A stretch of DNA of 64,000 bases from UBA4416 sp048498515 (GTDB lineage Bacteria > Bacteroidota > Bacteroidia > B-17B0 > Aurantibacillaceae), in the NCBI GenBank assembly GCA_048498515.1, contig JBEHXV010000018.1:1-64000 (forward strand), read 5' to 3'. Made by a program: the position numbers and the translations under genes. The notes below the pieces were generated by a model. It made no database searches. It saw only the letters and a program-made list of their open reading frames with translations, and was not told the origin of the DNA. Positions 18,202 through 27,562 of the stretch are shown here, one piece after another (positions within the stretch are counted from its first letter, which is position 1; every line of letters starts with the position of its first letter).

Positions 18202-19458
18202 CTACTCAACGGGTTTTTTGTTAAAATTATCCGCTTTTGCCAAATGCATGAAAAGGACTGTGAAAAATACAAAAGGAACAATTCCTTTATTAACGCTTAA
18301 TACCGATTCGGTAAAAAAGAACAGAATAAACAATACCATGACCTGGATACCCATGTAATTACGGGAATGAATGGCATTTTTTAAATAGAGTGCCAAGAGA
18401 CAGATGAACACTAACAATGCTATAATTCCCATTGAAAACAGCACTTCGATGTATTGGTTGTGCGGCCCGTAACCCAAATAGCCCGTATCGTTCAGATCGG
18501 GATTTCCATGATACAAATTTGTTTCAATGTATTTCTTGTTTAGCGCGTCCTGAAAATCGCCTGTATTGAGTCCTGTAAGCCAGGCATGATGCTCCGATTG
18601 AATCTCAAACGAAAATTTCCAGAATAAAAGGCGCAGGGATGTTCCGGTAAATTGGGTGTCATACCGAAAGCTATCCTGCTCCACTACTTTAAAATTTGAA
18701 TTCAATTCCAGGGCTAGGCGTTCTTTTACTTTGGGCACACCAATACCAATTGCTAAAATACCAAGCAGGCCCATGCCTGAAATAAGCAGGGCCGCTTTTT
18801 TTGAGAAAAAATTAAACCCATAGATCACCAGTCCAGCAAATAAAATGAACAACATCATTTTTGAGTTCAACAGCAGGCAAAACAATAACAGGATTATGAT
18901 GCATGAAACTGCAAGTAGTACGGACAATGAACGGAAATAATAAAGCAAAATATGAATCCCTATTAAACAATAGGCTGCCAGGTACACCGCGTTAAAATCA
19001 ATAACCCTTGTTAGTTCCTGGTAAAAAAATACAGTTGTGTTTTTGTCAACCTGGTACCGGATTGCCGCATTTACCAAACAAACCAAAAAAGCTGCCACAA
19101 GGCCATATACAAACCATAAAGCTATTTTTTTTATCACAGCTGTGTCGTGCCTGTAAAGCAGGAAAGGCAGGAGTAACAGTGAACCCCTTCTTTCTACAAT
19201 GGCAAAACCTTCGGTATTATTGGTACTTAAAAAATAACTGAGCACATGCGCCAGGAAAAATAAAAGCAACAATTGCACATACCTGTCTTTTACAACGGCT
19301 TTTGCTTTTTGCAACAAAGCCTTGTCGCACACATAATGCAGGGTGCATAACAGTATGAGCCAGGTGTTGACCTTTATGGAAAAGGGCATGCTAAAAGCAA
19401 TCAAAGCCAGCAGGTACGATTGCAGAGTTAAATAATTATATTTTAACGTTGTATTCAA
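18202..19458 (-). CDS. O-antigen ligase/polymerase family membrane protein (first of two)
   Basis: A 418-residue protein with about eleven helices. A large periplasmic loop carries GLNTGDF and YLGYGPHNQYIEVLFSMG, the HNQYIE-type signature of the Wzy_C/WaaL family. These proteins join glycan repeat units or attach them to an acceptor. A second member of the broad family is encoded at 22401-23687, so one may polymerise and the other ligate. It overlaps the upstream GT4 gene by 4 bases. Confidence 0.82.
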   Translation of the reverse strand: MNTTLKYNYLTLQSYLLALIAFSMPFSIKVNTWLILLCTLHYVCDKALLQKAKAVVKDRYVQLLLLFFLAHVLSYFLSTNNTEGFAIVERRGSLLLLPFLLYRHDTAVIKKIALWFVYGLVAAFLVCLVNAAIRYQVDKNTTVFFYQELTRVIDFNAVYLAAYCLIGIHILLYYFRSLSVLLAVSCIIILLLFCLLLNSKMMLFILFAGLVIYGFNFFSKKAALLISGMGLLGILAIGIGVPKVKERLALELNSNFKVVEQDSFRYDTQFTGTSLRLLFWKFSFEIQSEHHAWLTGLNTGDFQDALNKKYIETNLYHGNPDLNDTGYLGYGPHNQYIEVLFSMGIIALLVFICLLALYLKNAIHSRNYMGIQVMVLFILFFFTESVLSVNKGIVPFVFFTVLFMHLAKADNFNKKPVE

Positions 19459-20537
19459 GCGTCTATAAATACGGTTTCATAAGCATCGGCTATGGCTTTC
19501 CAGGTATACGTGGTTTTAATTTTCGAAAGATTGTTTTCACTCATGCGTTCCCTGTCAAAATAGGTGGCCGGGTTTTTCAACAGCTCACAAATATCATGTT
19601 CGGTATTAAAATATACAGCATCCGTGCCCAGTACCGAGGCATTAAATATGTTTTGGTGAGCGCAGATGAATGCTTTACTCGCCATGGCTTCGAGTAACGA
19701 GGGGTTGGTACCGCCAACCGAATGCCCGTGAAAATATAATTTGCAATGGTAACGAAGCTGATCCAGGATATGAATATCATAAATCCCTTCCCTGAATTGA
19801 ACTTGCTCAGAGGCATATTTAGCTTTCAGCATTTTCCCGAAAGGTGTTTTAGTAGAACCAATGATTACCAAAGGTTCATCCACCTTTGATAGTAAATATC
19901 CCTTAATGATCGTTTCTATATTATTTTCAGGTTCCAGGCGCGCGATCACTAAAAAATAGGAGAAGGGCTTGAGTGCGTACGCACTCAACACGGTAGCATC
20001 GACTTCGCTAATGGCTGTGGCGCCGTATGGAATAAAATGAGAGGACACACGATACCGTTCGGATAAATACTTTTGTATCCCAACCGAATCGGCAATTAAG
20101 TGTGTACTGTTATTAACAGCCCATTTTTCGGCCAATCTTAAAAATCGTTTTACCGGGCCGCTGTATTTACTCCGCTTCCACTCCAAGCCATCCATGTTTG
20201 TAATAACTTTCACTTTTTTGGGAAATAAAAAAGACCATACAGAACTACTGGTATAGCCTAATTGAAGAATGACATCGTAGTTTTGTTTTCGGCAATGCCG
20301 GATGCAGTTCAAATCATAAATAAATTGCCCCGCTGTACCAAGTTTATCTTCGGGGTCGTTGCTATGTACAATCCTCACTCCCTGAAAATCATTTTCCCTG
20401 TATGGATGAAGGCTTGAATTGTATACTGTAACAGCATGTCCTCTCTGGTGCAACATCACCGACAGGTTTTCGGCCAGCTGTTCAAAACCACCATAATGAT
20501 TGGGAATACCACGTGTGCCAATGATCGCGATCTTCAT
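19455..20537 (-). CDS. GT4 glycosyltransferase with DUF1972-type N-terminus
   Basis: A 360-residue cytoplasmic enzyme. MKIAIIGTRGIPNHYGGFEQLAENL is the DUF1972/rhamnosyltransferase-like donor-side start. YFHGHSVGGTNPSLLEAMA near residues 265-285 is the GT-B EX7E-type nucleotide-sugar site. Close relatives add rhamnose or similar sugars in O-antigen synthesis; the sugar here is unknown. It lies between the oxygenase and the ligase-like genes in one operon. Confidence 0.9.
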   Translation of the reverse strand: MKIAIIGTRGIPNHYGGFEQLAENLSVMLHQRGHAVTVYNSSLHPYRENDFQGVRIVHSNDPEDKLGTAGQFIYDLNCIRHCRKQNYDVILQLGYTSSSVWSFLFPKKVKVITNMDGLEWKRSKYSGPVKRFLRLAEKWAVNNSTHLIADSVGIQKYLSERYRVSSHFIPYGATAISEVDATVLSAYALKPFSYFLVIARLEPENNIETIIKGYLLSKVDEPLVIIGSTKTPFGKMLKAKYASEQVQFREGIYDIHILDQLRYHCKLYFHGHSVGGTNPSLLEAMASKAFICAHQNIFNASVLGTDAVYFNTEHDICELLKNPATYFDRERMSENNLSKIKTTYTWKAIADAYETVFIDA

Positions 20538-20546
20538 TACCGAAGG

Positions 20547-21320
20547 CTATTGATTTTTGGCAGTGCCGCTACCAAATAATTTATTTTTAATTTTCACGGC
20601 CGGGTCGTACACACTGGCCAGGAATTTTTTAACAGGCTTCCCTTCGCCCACATGCCAATCGGTTGTACGCGGTTTTTCAACGATATACTCGTGTTGCATG
20701 TAAGCATACGAAGCAATGGAGGTCCTGAACATACCATCCGGAAAATTGGTAACATCGTAGCCATGTAGCGTATAATTATTGGTAAGCTGGATCACCATGC
20801 GGTTAAAAGGCACTTCAATATCCTGCTCTTCGGAGGTACGCAAATCCCGGATCTTCAAATGTCCGCCGTACTCAGGTTTCCAGTCTTTATTGACATATAA
20901 TAACAAATTCAGGTAACGGTACCAGTTCTTGTGCAAGGGGTGGTAATTAAAATCAAGGTGCATGTCCAGGAAGCTTTTCTTTTTACCCTGGTGAATGCCG
21001 CCGCCATGAAAGGCCTTATCTACAAACACTTCCTGGTTGGTAATGTATTTTAAAAACGACTCGAATTGAGGTGACAACAGATCTTCGTGTAATTCTGCAA
21101 ATAAAGGATCGATGCTGCTAAAGCTGGATTTTTCGAACTTATTGGCAGCAAACACATAATCGCGGCTTTTGGTTTGTATCTCGGGTAATTTTTGATGAAG
21201 CTGCTCCAGCTTTTCTTTATCACAAAAATGATCGATCACCAAATGCGGAAATGGTTTTGCCAGCAAAAATTCAAGCCTGTATTTCTCCTTATTAGCCGTC
21301 AGCTCATCTAATCGTATCAT
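20547..21320 (-). CDS. 2-oxoglutarate/Fe(II) oxygenase
   Basis: A 257-residue protein of the 2OG-Fe(II) oxygenase type (prolyl hydroxylase-like fold). The metal ligands are visible as HLD in DMHLDFNYHP and the distal His in TLHGY, with an Arg for 2-oxoglutarate in MFRTSIASYAY. EYGGHLKIRD supports the family. Such genes are found inside polysaccharide clusters, where the substrate may be a sugar, lipid or protein; none can be assigned here. It overlaps the next upstream GT4 gene by 17 bases and so belongs to the glycan operon. Confidence 0.85.
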   Translation of the reverse strand: MIRLDELTANKEKYRLEFLLAKPFPHLVIDHFCDKEKLEQLHQKLPEIQTKSRDYVFAANKFEKSSFSSIDPLFAELHEDLLSPQFESFLKYITNQEVFVDKAFHGGGIHQGKKKSFLDMHLDFNYHPLHKNWYRYLNLLLYVNKDWKPEYGGHLKIRDLRTSEEQDIEVPFNRMVIQLTNNYTLHGYDVTNFPDGMFRTSIASYAYMQHEYIVEKPRTTDWHVGEGKPVKKFLASVYDPAVKIKNKLFGSGTAKNQ

Positions 21321-22404
21321 GATCCAAAATAGTTTGATAAGCCTCTTGTGTTACTTTAGCAGCGGCCTTCCAGGTAAAGTTATTAAAAATTCTCGATTGT
21401 AGTGATGGCGAAACGTCTTTATTCCATGCTTTTTCAACCGCTGCTTTAATGGATTGCAGGTCATTGGGTTCGCAGTATTCAACCATTTCATCGAAATACT
21501 CTTCCACATCACCACGTCGGCCAAGCACCAGGTTACAACCCATTGCTCCCGCTTCCAGGTTGCTTAAGCCGGTAGTTTCAAACCAGCTTGCCAGCACATG
21601 CACTTTCGCTCTGCTGTAATAGTCAAGCAATTGTTCCTGTGGCATAAAATCAATGAACTCCATATTTGCCGGAGCCTCTGCCCTGCATTGTTCGTAATAG
21701 CCTTTTTGGTTTGGCGCGGCTGAGCCAATAAATAACACCTTATAACCGGTATCCTTTAAGGCCCTTATCACATTCAACTGGTTCTTGTTGCCTTCAATGC
21801 GCCCCACGCAAATAACAAGGTCGCGTTCATGCCCTTCTTTTTGTTGAAATAAAGTTTCATCAATCGCATTGGGAACAACCGTATACGTTTTACTGACGCC
21901 ATAATCTTTATACAAGCGCTTGTACTCGCTGTTTGAATTTGGCAAAAGCATTTCGGCGCGTTTTAATATATGAACAACCGAAGCTTTATGCCCCTTTAAA
22001 AAGAAACGCATAGTACTTACCTTTTCTCCTTTTAAAATAAATTTGGCGAGTGTTTTAAAATACTCAACCGCGTCGCGGCTAAATACCTTGCTTAGTTTTC
22101 CAATCAAATCGTTACGGTGGTATTTATCATATTCCCTGTAGTCGACATAAATAGGAGACAGGATATAAGGCAAATCGGTTTTATACAAATGTCCTAAAAT
22201 ATCTTCCGGATCAATAACATTAAAAAAATGCAGTAAGGTGTACTTTTTATAATCGATGTCGCCTTTTGTATGAATATCAACTTCAACACCAAGAAGCTTA
22301 AGGTACTCCGCAGTTTTTACGATCTGTACCGTGTCGCCACCGGGAACCGAAAATAAATTGGGCCGGGTAATCATGAGCACTTTTATAGCATTCCTTTTCA
22401 TCAT
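21304..22404 (-). CDS. GT4 glycosyltransferase
   Basis: A 366-residue GT-B enzyme. The N-terminal part has MITRPNLFSVPGGDTVQI, the middle has VPNAIDETLF and VICVGRIEGNKNQLNVIRAL, and the C-terminal part has SWFETTGLSNLEAGAMGCN, which contains the EX7E motif of retaining GT4 enzymes. It would add a sugar to the lipid-linked repeat unit on the cytoplasmic face. It overlaps both neighbours (4 and 17 bases), indicating translational coupling. Confidence 0.92.
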   Translation of the reverse strand: MMKRNAIKVLMITRPNLFSVPGGDTVQIVKTAEYLKLLGVEVDIHTKGDIDYKKYTLLHFFNVIDPEDILGHLYKTDLPYILSPIYVDYREYDKYHRNDLIGKLSKVFSRDAVEYFKTLAKFILKGEKVSTMRFFLKGHKASVVHILKRAEMLLPNSNSEYKRLYKDYGVSKTYTVVPNAIDETLFQQKEGHERDLVICVGRIEGNKNQLNVIRALKDTGYKVLFIGSAAPNQKGYYEQCRAEAPANMEFIDFMPQEQLLDYYSRAKVHVLASWFETTGLSNLEAGAMGCNLVLGRRGDVEEYFDEMVEYCEPNDLQSIKAAVEKAWNKDVSPSLQSRIFNNFTWKAAAKVTQEAYQTILDHDTIR

Positions 22405-23687
22405 TTACGATCGATAACTGGCCTGTTAACATTAAACTCCGGAAATACAGTTGTAAACGCAAAGATCCATATGACGTACTCAACAACATTGGTAATATAA
22501 CTTCCGGTAAACTGGTAAATAAAAATAAAAAGGAATAAGGATAGCTGTAAATAATTTTTATTGACTCCGGTTTTAACGAATAAATAAGCAATAACGGCCA
22601 GTCGCACTATCACTCCAAAAATTCCAAAAATAGCCAGCGTCTCTGCCATAGTATTAGGGATTCGGTATACATCAAGCTGACCCCAATAGGCAAAATGTTT
22701 GTGCATAATAGCTGGTAACAGCAATTTTGCCTGGCCAAGGCCGCAACCAAACCAAATGCTTTTGGTTTTGGCAACCAGCCAGGCAATCTCAAAGGCTTCA
22801 ATAGTTCTCCCGCGCGAGGAGGTATCATAGCCCATAAAAATGTTGGTGATCCTCACCACCGGCAAGCTTTTAGGAAAGAAAATAAAGAGAACAAGGCCTG
22901 TTAAAACAGTCAATACAATACATGCCGCCATTATATTGAACAGGGTACGGTACCTGACAAACAAATGACGGTTGAACCAGAACATAATAGCTGCCGCAAT
23001 CAGGGTGCCTCCAAGCACACCAAAGGACAGGGACAGTAAAAAGGGCAGCAGTACCATCACTAAAATAAGGCCTTTTTGTTTCAGCTGCTTGTTAAATCCT
23101 GCTTCGAACAAGAAATAATAGGCAACAGGAATTAAGAGCAGGGAATAATAGGAAGCTTCAAAGGTAAATAACGACAGCCGCGTGAAAGGATTTTGAGTGG
23201 TAAAGAGATTGGTATACCAGAAAATTTTTTGGTATTTATAGTCCATAAAATAAAAGGGAATGGCAATGAGCACCAGGATAAAATTAACGATGAGGATCTT
23301 TCGCATAACCTCTTTAAGACTGGCGTAACGGGAAATGTAAATATAAGCCGCCAACACAAAAATAATGGTGCTGGCAAAAAGGGCATGTGAAATGGCAAAT
23401 GTTTTAAGGTCAACACCCATGCAGTAATGAATGATGGAAAAAGGCAGGACGATGAGAAGAGGATAGATCAGGGCACGGAGAAATCCTTTTTTCCAGATCC
23501 AGAAAAGAAAAAAAGGCGTCAGGATATTGGTATACAACAAGCCGCCTTTTAAACCAACCGAATTAAAGAAAAAGTAAAGATAGGCTACTGATTTTTGTAA
23601 CGATATCTTCCATGAGATCTTCAGAGTATTTGCCTTAGTTGTTTCCAGGGTTAAAAGCGCTTGGTTTATAATAAAACAGGTACACAC
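22401..23687 (-). CDS. O-antigen polymerase/ligase-like membrane protein (second of two)
   Basis: A multi-pass protein of up to 428 residues with about eleven helices. A late periplasmic loop holds GCGLGQAKLLLPAIMH and YRIPNTMAETLAIFGIFG, similar in position to the Wzy/WaaL loop. The ATG at 23687 gives a 53-base overlap with the upstream flippase, so translation may begin further downstream, although no good ATG, GTG or TTG is found soon after. Likely role: polymerisation of the repeat unit after flipping. Confidence 0.72.
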   Translation of the reverse strand: MCTCFIINQALLTLETTKANTLKISWKISLQKSVAYLYFFFNSVGLKGGLLYTNILTPFFLFWIWKKGFLRALIYPLLIVLPFSIIHYCMGVDLKTFAISHALFASTIIFVLAAYIYISRYASLKEVMRKILIVNFILVLIAIPFYFMDYKYQKIFWYTNLFTTQNPFTRLSLFTFEASYYSLLLIPVAYYFLFEAGFNKQLKQKGLILVMVLLPFLLSLSFGVLGGTLIAAAIMFWFNRHLFVRYRTLFNIMAACIVLTVLTGLVLFIFFPKSLPVVRITNIFMGYDTSSRGRTIEAFEIAWLVAKTKSIWFGCGLGQAKLLLPAIMHKHFAYWGQLDVYRIPNTMAETLAIFGIFGVIVRLAVIAYLFVKTGVNKNYLQLSLFLFIFIYQFTGSYITNVVEYVIWIFAFTTVFPEFNVNRPVIDRK

Positions 23688-25080
23688 TTATTGCTAAAAG
23701 AGCCGACGCAGAGATGTTTAACCAAAAAGAACCATGAAACATAAAAGGCACAAAACACAAGCAGGGAACAACAACCTTTAAACTCTCCGATAACGATACC
23801 TTATTGAAAAAATGTTTGTGAAAGAAGTAATACTGAACAATCATCATCAAACCTGTAGCGCAAATCAGTCCACATAACAAACCGGTAATTCCAAAACAAT
23901 AATACCCTAGCGTCATAGCTATTAAATGTGCACTACGTAAAACACCTTCAAACAACGAATTATAAAATGGCTTATGCGAGGCATTAATGAACTGGTAGGG
24001 AATAATGCTGAGCAGAAGGAATGCAATGTATACCAAGTACAATCTTATATAACCTATGCTGCTAGCAAACTTCTCCTCACCAAGCCATAACCTGAACACC
24101 AGGTCGCCCGAAAATAATAAAACGATAATAACACACCATCCTGAAACATTAATCACAAAGCGCGAATTATAATACATCTGCAGGGTATCTTTTTTAAGGC
24201 TATGTTCATAGGCTACCTTAGGGAACATAAAAGCGCCAAGTGCTGTGAGCGCATTGTGGATCTGGCTTCCGATCAATGAGGCCAGGGAATATAAACCCAG
24301 GATTTTTAAATTGGTAAAATAGCCAACCACAATCCGGTCGCTCAGAAAACCAACCAGGCCAATGACCGACTGTAGCCAATACCAAAACTGGTCTTTACTT
24401 CTGAGTGTTTCCCCTTTAATGGATGAAGGAATAAAATTTAAAAATGGAAATTGCTTCTTTATAACCAGGAGCTGTATCAAAATATTAGCCCCGTTTATTA
24501 AAACCGTAGCCAAAAAAATGCTGTGCAACGGATAACCCAATATTGCCAAAAAAATGCTGGCAAGTATTACCGAGTTTTTAGAAACCAACGAAAGCTGAGC
24601 AGCAACATCAAAACGTTCATATCCTTTCAAAATACTCAGGAGCACCATCTCGCAAAATTTAACACCGCTTGACATAAATGCCAGGATCAATACCAGCCTG
24701 GTAGAATCGACCAACGGTTCGGGAACATGGAACCAATAGTTAACCACGCCTGACCATGAAATAGCGGCACCTAAAATAACCGAGAGGAGGCATATGAGCA
24801 AGGCCTGTGACCAGTTTCGGTTAATCCCGGAGCTGATGAGGGACGTGTTTTCGAATGCGCGGTTCCCCGAAATGATCTTGATGGTAGAGTCGCCCAGGCC
24901 AAAATTTAACACATACATGAACTGGTTAATGGTGGATACCATCATCCATACACCATATTGCTCGTAGCCCAGGTGTTTTATAAAAACAGGGGTGGCAAGG
25001 ATCATCATTACCGGGTAAATCCCCAGGTCTAATAAGCTCCAGATAGTGTTCTTTTTTAACTGTCCTGTAATCAACATCAC
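23635..25080 (-). CDS. Wzx-type oligosaccharide flippase
   Basis: A 481-residue protein with about twelve to fourteen helices and the polysaccharide-biosynthesis (MOP superfamily) pattern: LKKNTIWSLLDLGIYPVMMILATPVFIKHLGYEQYGVWMM at the start and NFGLGDSTIKIIS after it. It would flip the undecaprenyl-linked repeat unit across the inner membrane. It is the first gene of the minus-strand block, which reads through to the sugar transferase at 17526. It diverges from the Wzz-like gene. Confidence 0.9.
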   Translation of the reverse strand: MMLITGQLKKNTIWSLLDLGIYPVMMILATPVFIKHLGYEQYGVWMMVSTINQFMYVLNFGLGDSTIKIISGNRAFENTSLISSGINRNWSQALLICLLSVILGAAISWSGVVNYWFHVPEPLVDSTRLVLILAFMSSGVKFCEMVLLSILKGYERFDVAAQLSLVSKNSVILASIFLAILGYPLHSIFLATVLINGANILIQLLVIKKQFPFLNFIPSSIKGETLRSKDQFWYWLQSVIGLVGFLSDRIVVGYFTNLKILGLYSLASLIGSQIHNALTALGAFMFPKVAYEHSLKKDTLQMYYNSRFVINVSGWCVIIVLLFSGDLVFRLWLGEEKFASSIGYIRLYLVYIAFLLLSIIPYQFINASHKPFYNSLFEGVLRSAHLIAMTLGYYCFGITGLLCGLICATGLMMIVQYYFFHKHFFNKVSLSESLKVVVPCLCFVPFMFHGSFWLNISASALLAISVYLFYYKPSAFNPGNN

Positions 25081-25201
25081 GATTTAAGGTAACAAACAAA
25101 AATATACATATTTATGTCAAAATAATGCCTAAAAACTCCCTCTTTTATCAGTATATTTACATGACTTTCAATGCTTAAAGATTAAAAACCACATAACGTT
25201 T

Positions 25202-26041
25202 ATGAATGAACAAAAAGACGATATTATTGATTTTACGGCCATCATTGCCCGGCTGAGTTATCCGTTTATTTTATTAAAAAATCATTATAAGTTATCCCTG
25301 GTATATGTTGTTGCGGCAATTGCTCTTGCACTTGCTTTAAAATTGACATTACCACCTGTCTATTCCGGGTCTTTCATTATCAAATCCAATGAAGATAAAG
25401 ACCTGTACTTTTTAAACATGCTCATGGACCTTGAAACGCTGGTAAAAGATAACGACCATATGGGAATAGTGGAAGAGTTGAAAGTGCCCGAAAACGATGC
25501 TTCTCTTTTAAAGAAGATAAAGCTGACCCCTATTTTTAATTCAAGAGGTACAGATAGCAGCAAGGCGGTAATTGTTACCTTTGACATGAGCGAGCAAAAC
25601 AGGTTTAAGGAAATGCAAAACGCGATGATCGCTTACCTGGAAAACAGCCCGCACTACCAAAAACTGAGAGGGATCCGGATCTCAAACATTGAAAGCCTGG
25701 AGAAAAAAATTACCAGGGATATTATAGAAATGGACAGCGTCAAAAAGATCATCATCGAAAACATTAAGCCGGCAGCCACAAACGGCAACGGACTGGTGTA
25801 CAATGTTCCTGTTGATCCATACAAGGCCTATGAAATTAATATGGGCAGGTATAAGGAACAATTGTGGCTCATTAACAAGCAAAAGGATCAGAGTAGTTTT
25901 GAATTGATGAAGCCCTGCGTCGTGAGCAAAAAACCTGTATGGCCAAGGTTTAGTTTGCTGGCTTTAGCGCTTGTTCCCATTTCGCTACTGTTATTTCTTT
26001 TTCATGCCCACCGAAAAGAGAAACACAATTTGGCTCAATAA
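25202..26041 (+). CDS. Wzz-like chain-length determinant protein
   Basis: A 279-residue protein with a membrane helix at about residues 31-50 and a second near the C-terminus (about 248-268), framing a periplasmic region with coiled-coil character (ISNIESLEKKITRDIIEMD). PPVYSG after the first helix and PVWPRF before the second are typical of Wzz/chain-length proteins. It would regulate glycan chain length with the polymerase encoded on the other strand. It opens the second plus-strand block. Confidence 0.8.
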   Translation: MNEQKDDIIDFTAIIARLSYPFILLKNHYKLSLVYVVAAIALALALKLTLPPVYSGSFIIKSNEDKDLYFLNMLMDLETLVKDNDHMGIVEELKVPENDASLLKKIKLTPIFNSRGTDSSKAVIVTFDMSEQNRFKEMQNAMIAYLENSPHYQKLRGIRISNIESLEKKITRDIIEMDSVKKIIIENIKPAATNGNGLVYNVPVDPYKAYEINMGRYKEQLWLINKQKDQSSFELMKPCVVSKKPVWPRFSLLALALVPISLLLFLFHAHRKEKHNLAQ

Positions 26042-26059
26042 TCAATAAATGACCTTTCA

Positions 26060-27562
26060 TTGAAAGCAGGTGTTCTATTATTCAATCCAAGGGCGGCATC
26101 TGTTAAACCACGGATACCAAACAGCGTGTTGCAGGTAGCTGCCAGTATTGATGCCTACCATCAATGGGTGATCGTTGACGGAAATCTTGAAACCGATCCC
26201 TGGAAAAAAATTGAACAGTACCTTTCTTCGGGCAATTATAGCTATTTTGGATGCACGGTAATGCCGGGCCCCCAGTTAAAACAAGCCATTCCTATTACCA
26301 AAGAGATCAGGAGAAAATACCCAACGATTAAAATTATCTGGGGAGGCTATTTTGCATCGAACCAGTATAAGGTTAATTTAAATTCGGGCTATGTAGATTA
26401 TATTGTAAATGGCCCCGGTGATAATACGTTTCCAAAACTGATCGATGCCATTGAAAACAATTTACCGGTTGATGACATTAAAAATTTAATTTACAAAAAG
26501 GACGGACAAATTGTAAAAACAACGAAAGAAGAACTGCTTGACCTCGACAAATTGCCGAACCTGCCTTACGATAAATTACACCAACTCTATCCTTTAACTA
26601 AATACCTGGGAAAAACCTACCTGGGAAAAAAGACCATTGCTTACCACAGCAGCTTTGGCTGTCCTTTTACCTGCTCGTTTTGCGCGGTAGTACCTATTTA
26701 CAATGCGCGTTGGAAAGGCAAGTCGGCACAGGGAATATACAATGACATTAAATTACTGAAAGAAAAACACCATGCCGACGCGATTGAATTTCATGACAAC
26801 AATTTTTTTGTTTCCGAAAAACGGGTCGTTGAATTTGCAAAGCTTATTAAGGATGAACACATGACCTGGTGGGGCGAAGCCCGAATTGATACCATGGATA
26901 AATATAAAGATGAATCGCTGGCCATCATTCGTGAATCGGGCTGCAAGATGATTTTTTTTGGGGCGGAAACCGGTAACGACGAGGTATTGAAAAAAATGGA
27001 CAAGGGGGGGACACAAACCGGCGAACAGATCCTGAAATTTGCCGAGCGCTTAAAAAAATTCGATATCATTCCTGAATACTCTTTTGTGCTGGGAATTCCC
27101 GGCGACACGGAAGAACTTGTAAACAAGCAGATTGACGAAGACATTACCTTTATTAAAAAAGTAAAACAGGTAAATCCCCATACGGAAATTATTATTTACA
27201 CTTACAGCCCTGTGCCAACCGAAGGTTCCGACATGTATACCAATGTGCTGGCAAGCGGTTTTAAATTTCCGGAAACATTGGAAGATTGGATCAGCCCGCA
27301 ATGGGAAAATTTTGACCTGAGAAAGAATCCACTAACGCCATGGTTAAAGCCCTATATGATTGACAAGATCCGTAATTTTGAAACGGTATTGAACGGTTCT
27401 TATCCTACCTGTTCTGATATCCGCTTAACGCCTCTGAAACGAAGGTTCATAAAAATTATCAGCTCATGGCGTTACGCTACCGGTTTCTACTCGTTTCCAA
27501 AGGAGATACGATTATTACATAGGATCTGGAAATACCGCCAACCTGAAACTGAAGGTTTTTAA
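26060..27562 (+). CDS. B12-binding-type radical SAM protein
   Basis: A 500-residue enzyme; the start is TTG 26060 (MKAGVLLFNPRAA), since a nearby ATG is closed at once by TGA. The N-terminal ~150 residues form a Rossmann-like cobalamin-binding domain (IIWGGYFASNQ, YVDYIVNGPGDNTFPKLIDAI). The radical SAM domain follows with SSFGCPFTCSFCAVVP (CxxxCxxC), EFHDNNFF, GEARIDTM and IFFGAETGNDEVLKKMDKG. This class includes methylases and other C-C or C-H chemistry enzymes such as HpnJ and BchE relatives. The substrate is unknown. It overlaps the next gene by one base (TAATG). Confidence 0.9.
   Translation: MKAGVLLFNPRAASVKPRIPNSVLQVAASIDAYHQWVIVDGNLETDPWKKIEQYLSSGNYSYFGCTVMPGPQLKQAIPITKEIRRKYPTIKIIWGGYFASNQYKVNLNSGYVDYIVNGPGDNTFPKLIDAIENNLPVDDIKNLIYKKDGQIVKTTKEELLDLDKLPNLPYDKLHQLYPLTKYLGKTYLGKKTIAYHSSFGCPFTCSFCAVVPIYNARWKGKSAQGIYNDIKLLKEKHHADAIEFHDNNFFVSEKRVVEFAKLIKDEHMTWWGEARIDTMDKYKDESLAIIRESGCKMIFFGAETGNDEVLKKMDKGGTQTGEQILKFAERLKKFDIIPEYSFVLGIPGDTEELVNKQIDEDITFIKKVKQVNPHTEIIIYTYSPVPTEGSDMYTNVLASGFKFPETLEDWISPQWENFDLRKNPLTPWLKPYMIDKIRNFETVLNGSYPTCSDIRLTPLKRRFIKIISSWRYATGFYSFPKEIRLLHRIWKYRQPETEGF

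Noticed and set aside
23635..23687. A 53-base overlap of flippase and polymerase genes, equal in length to the overlap at 52473-52525
   Set aside because: Both come from taking the most upstream ATG; the equal size is coincidence. At 52432 a better TTG start exists.
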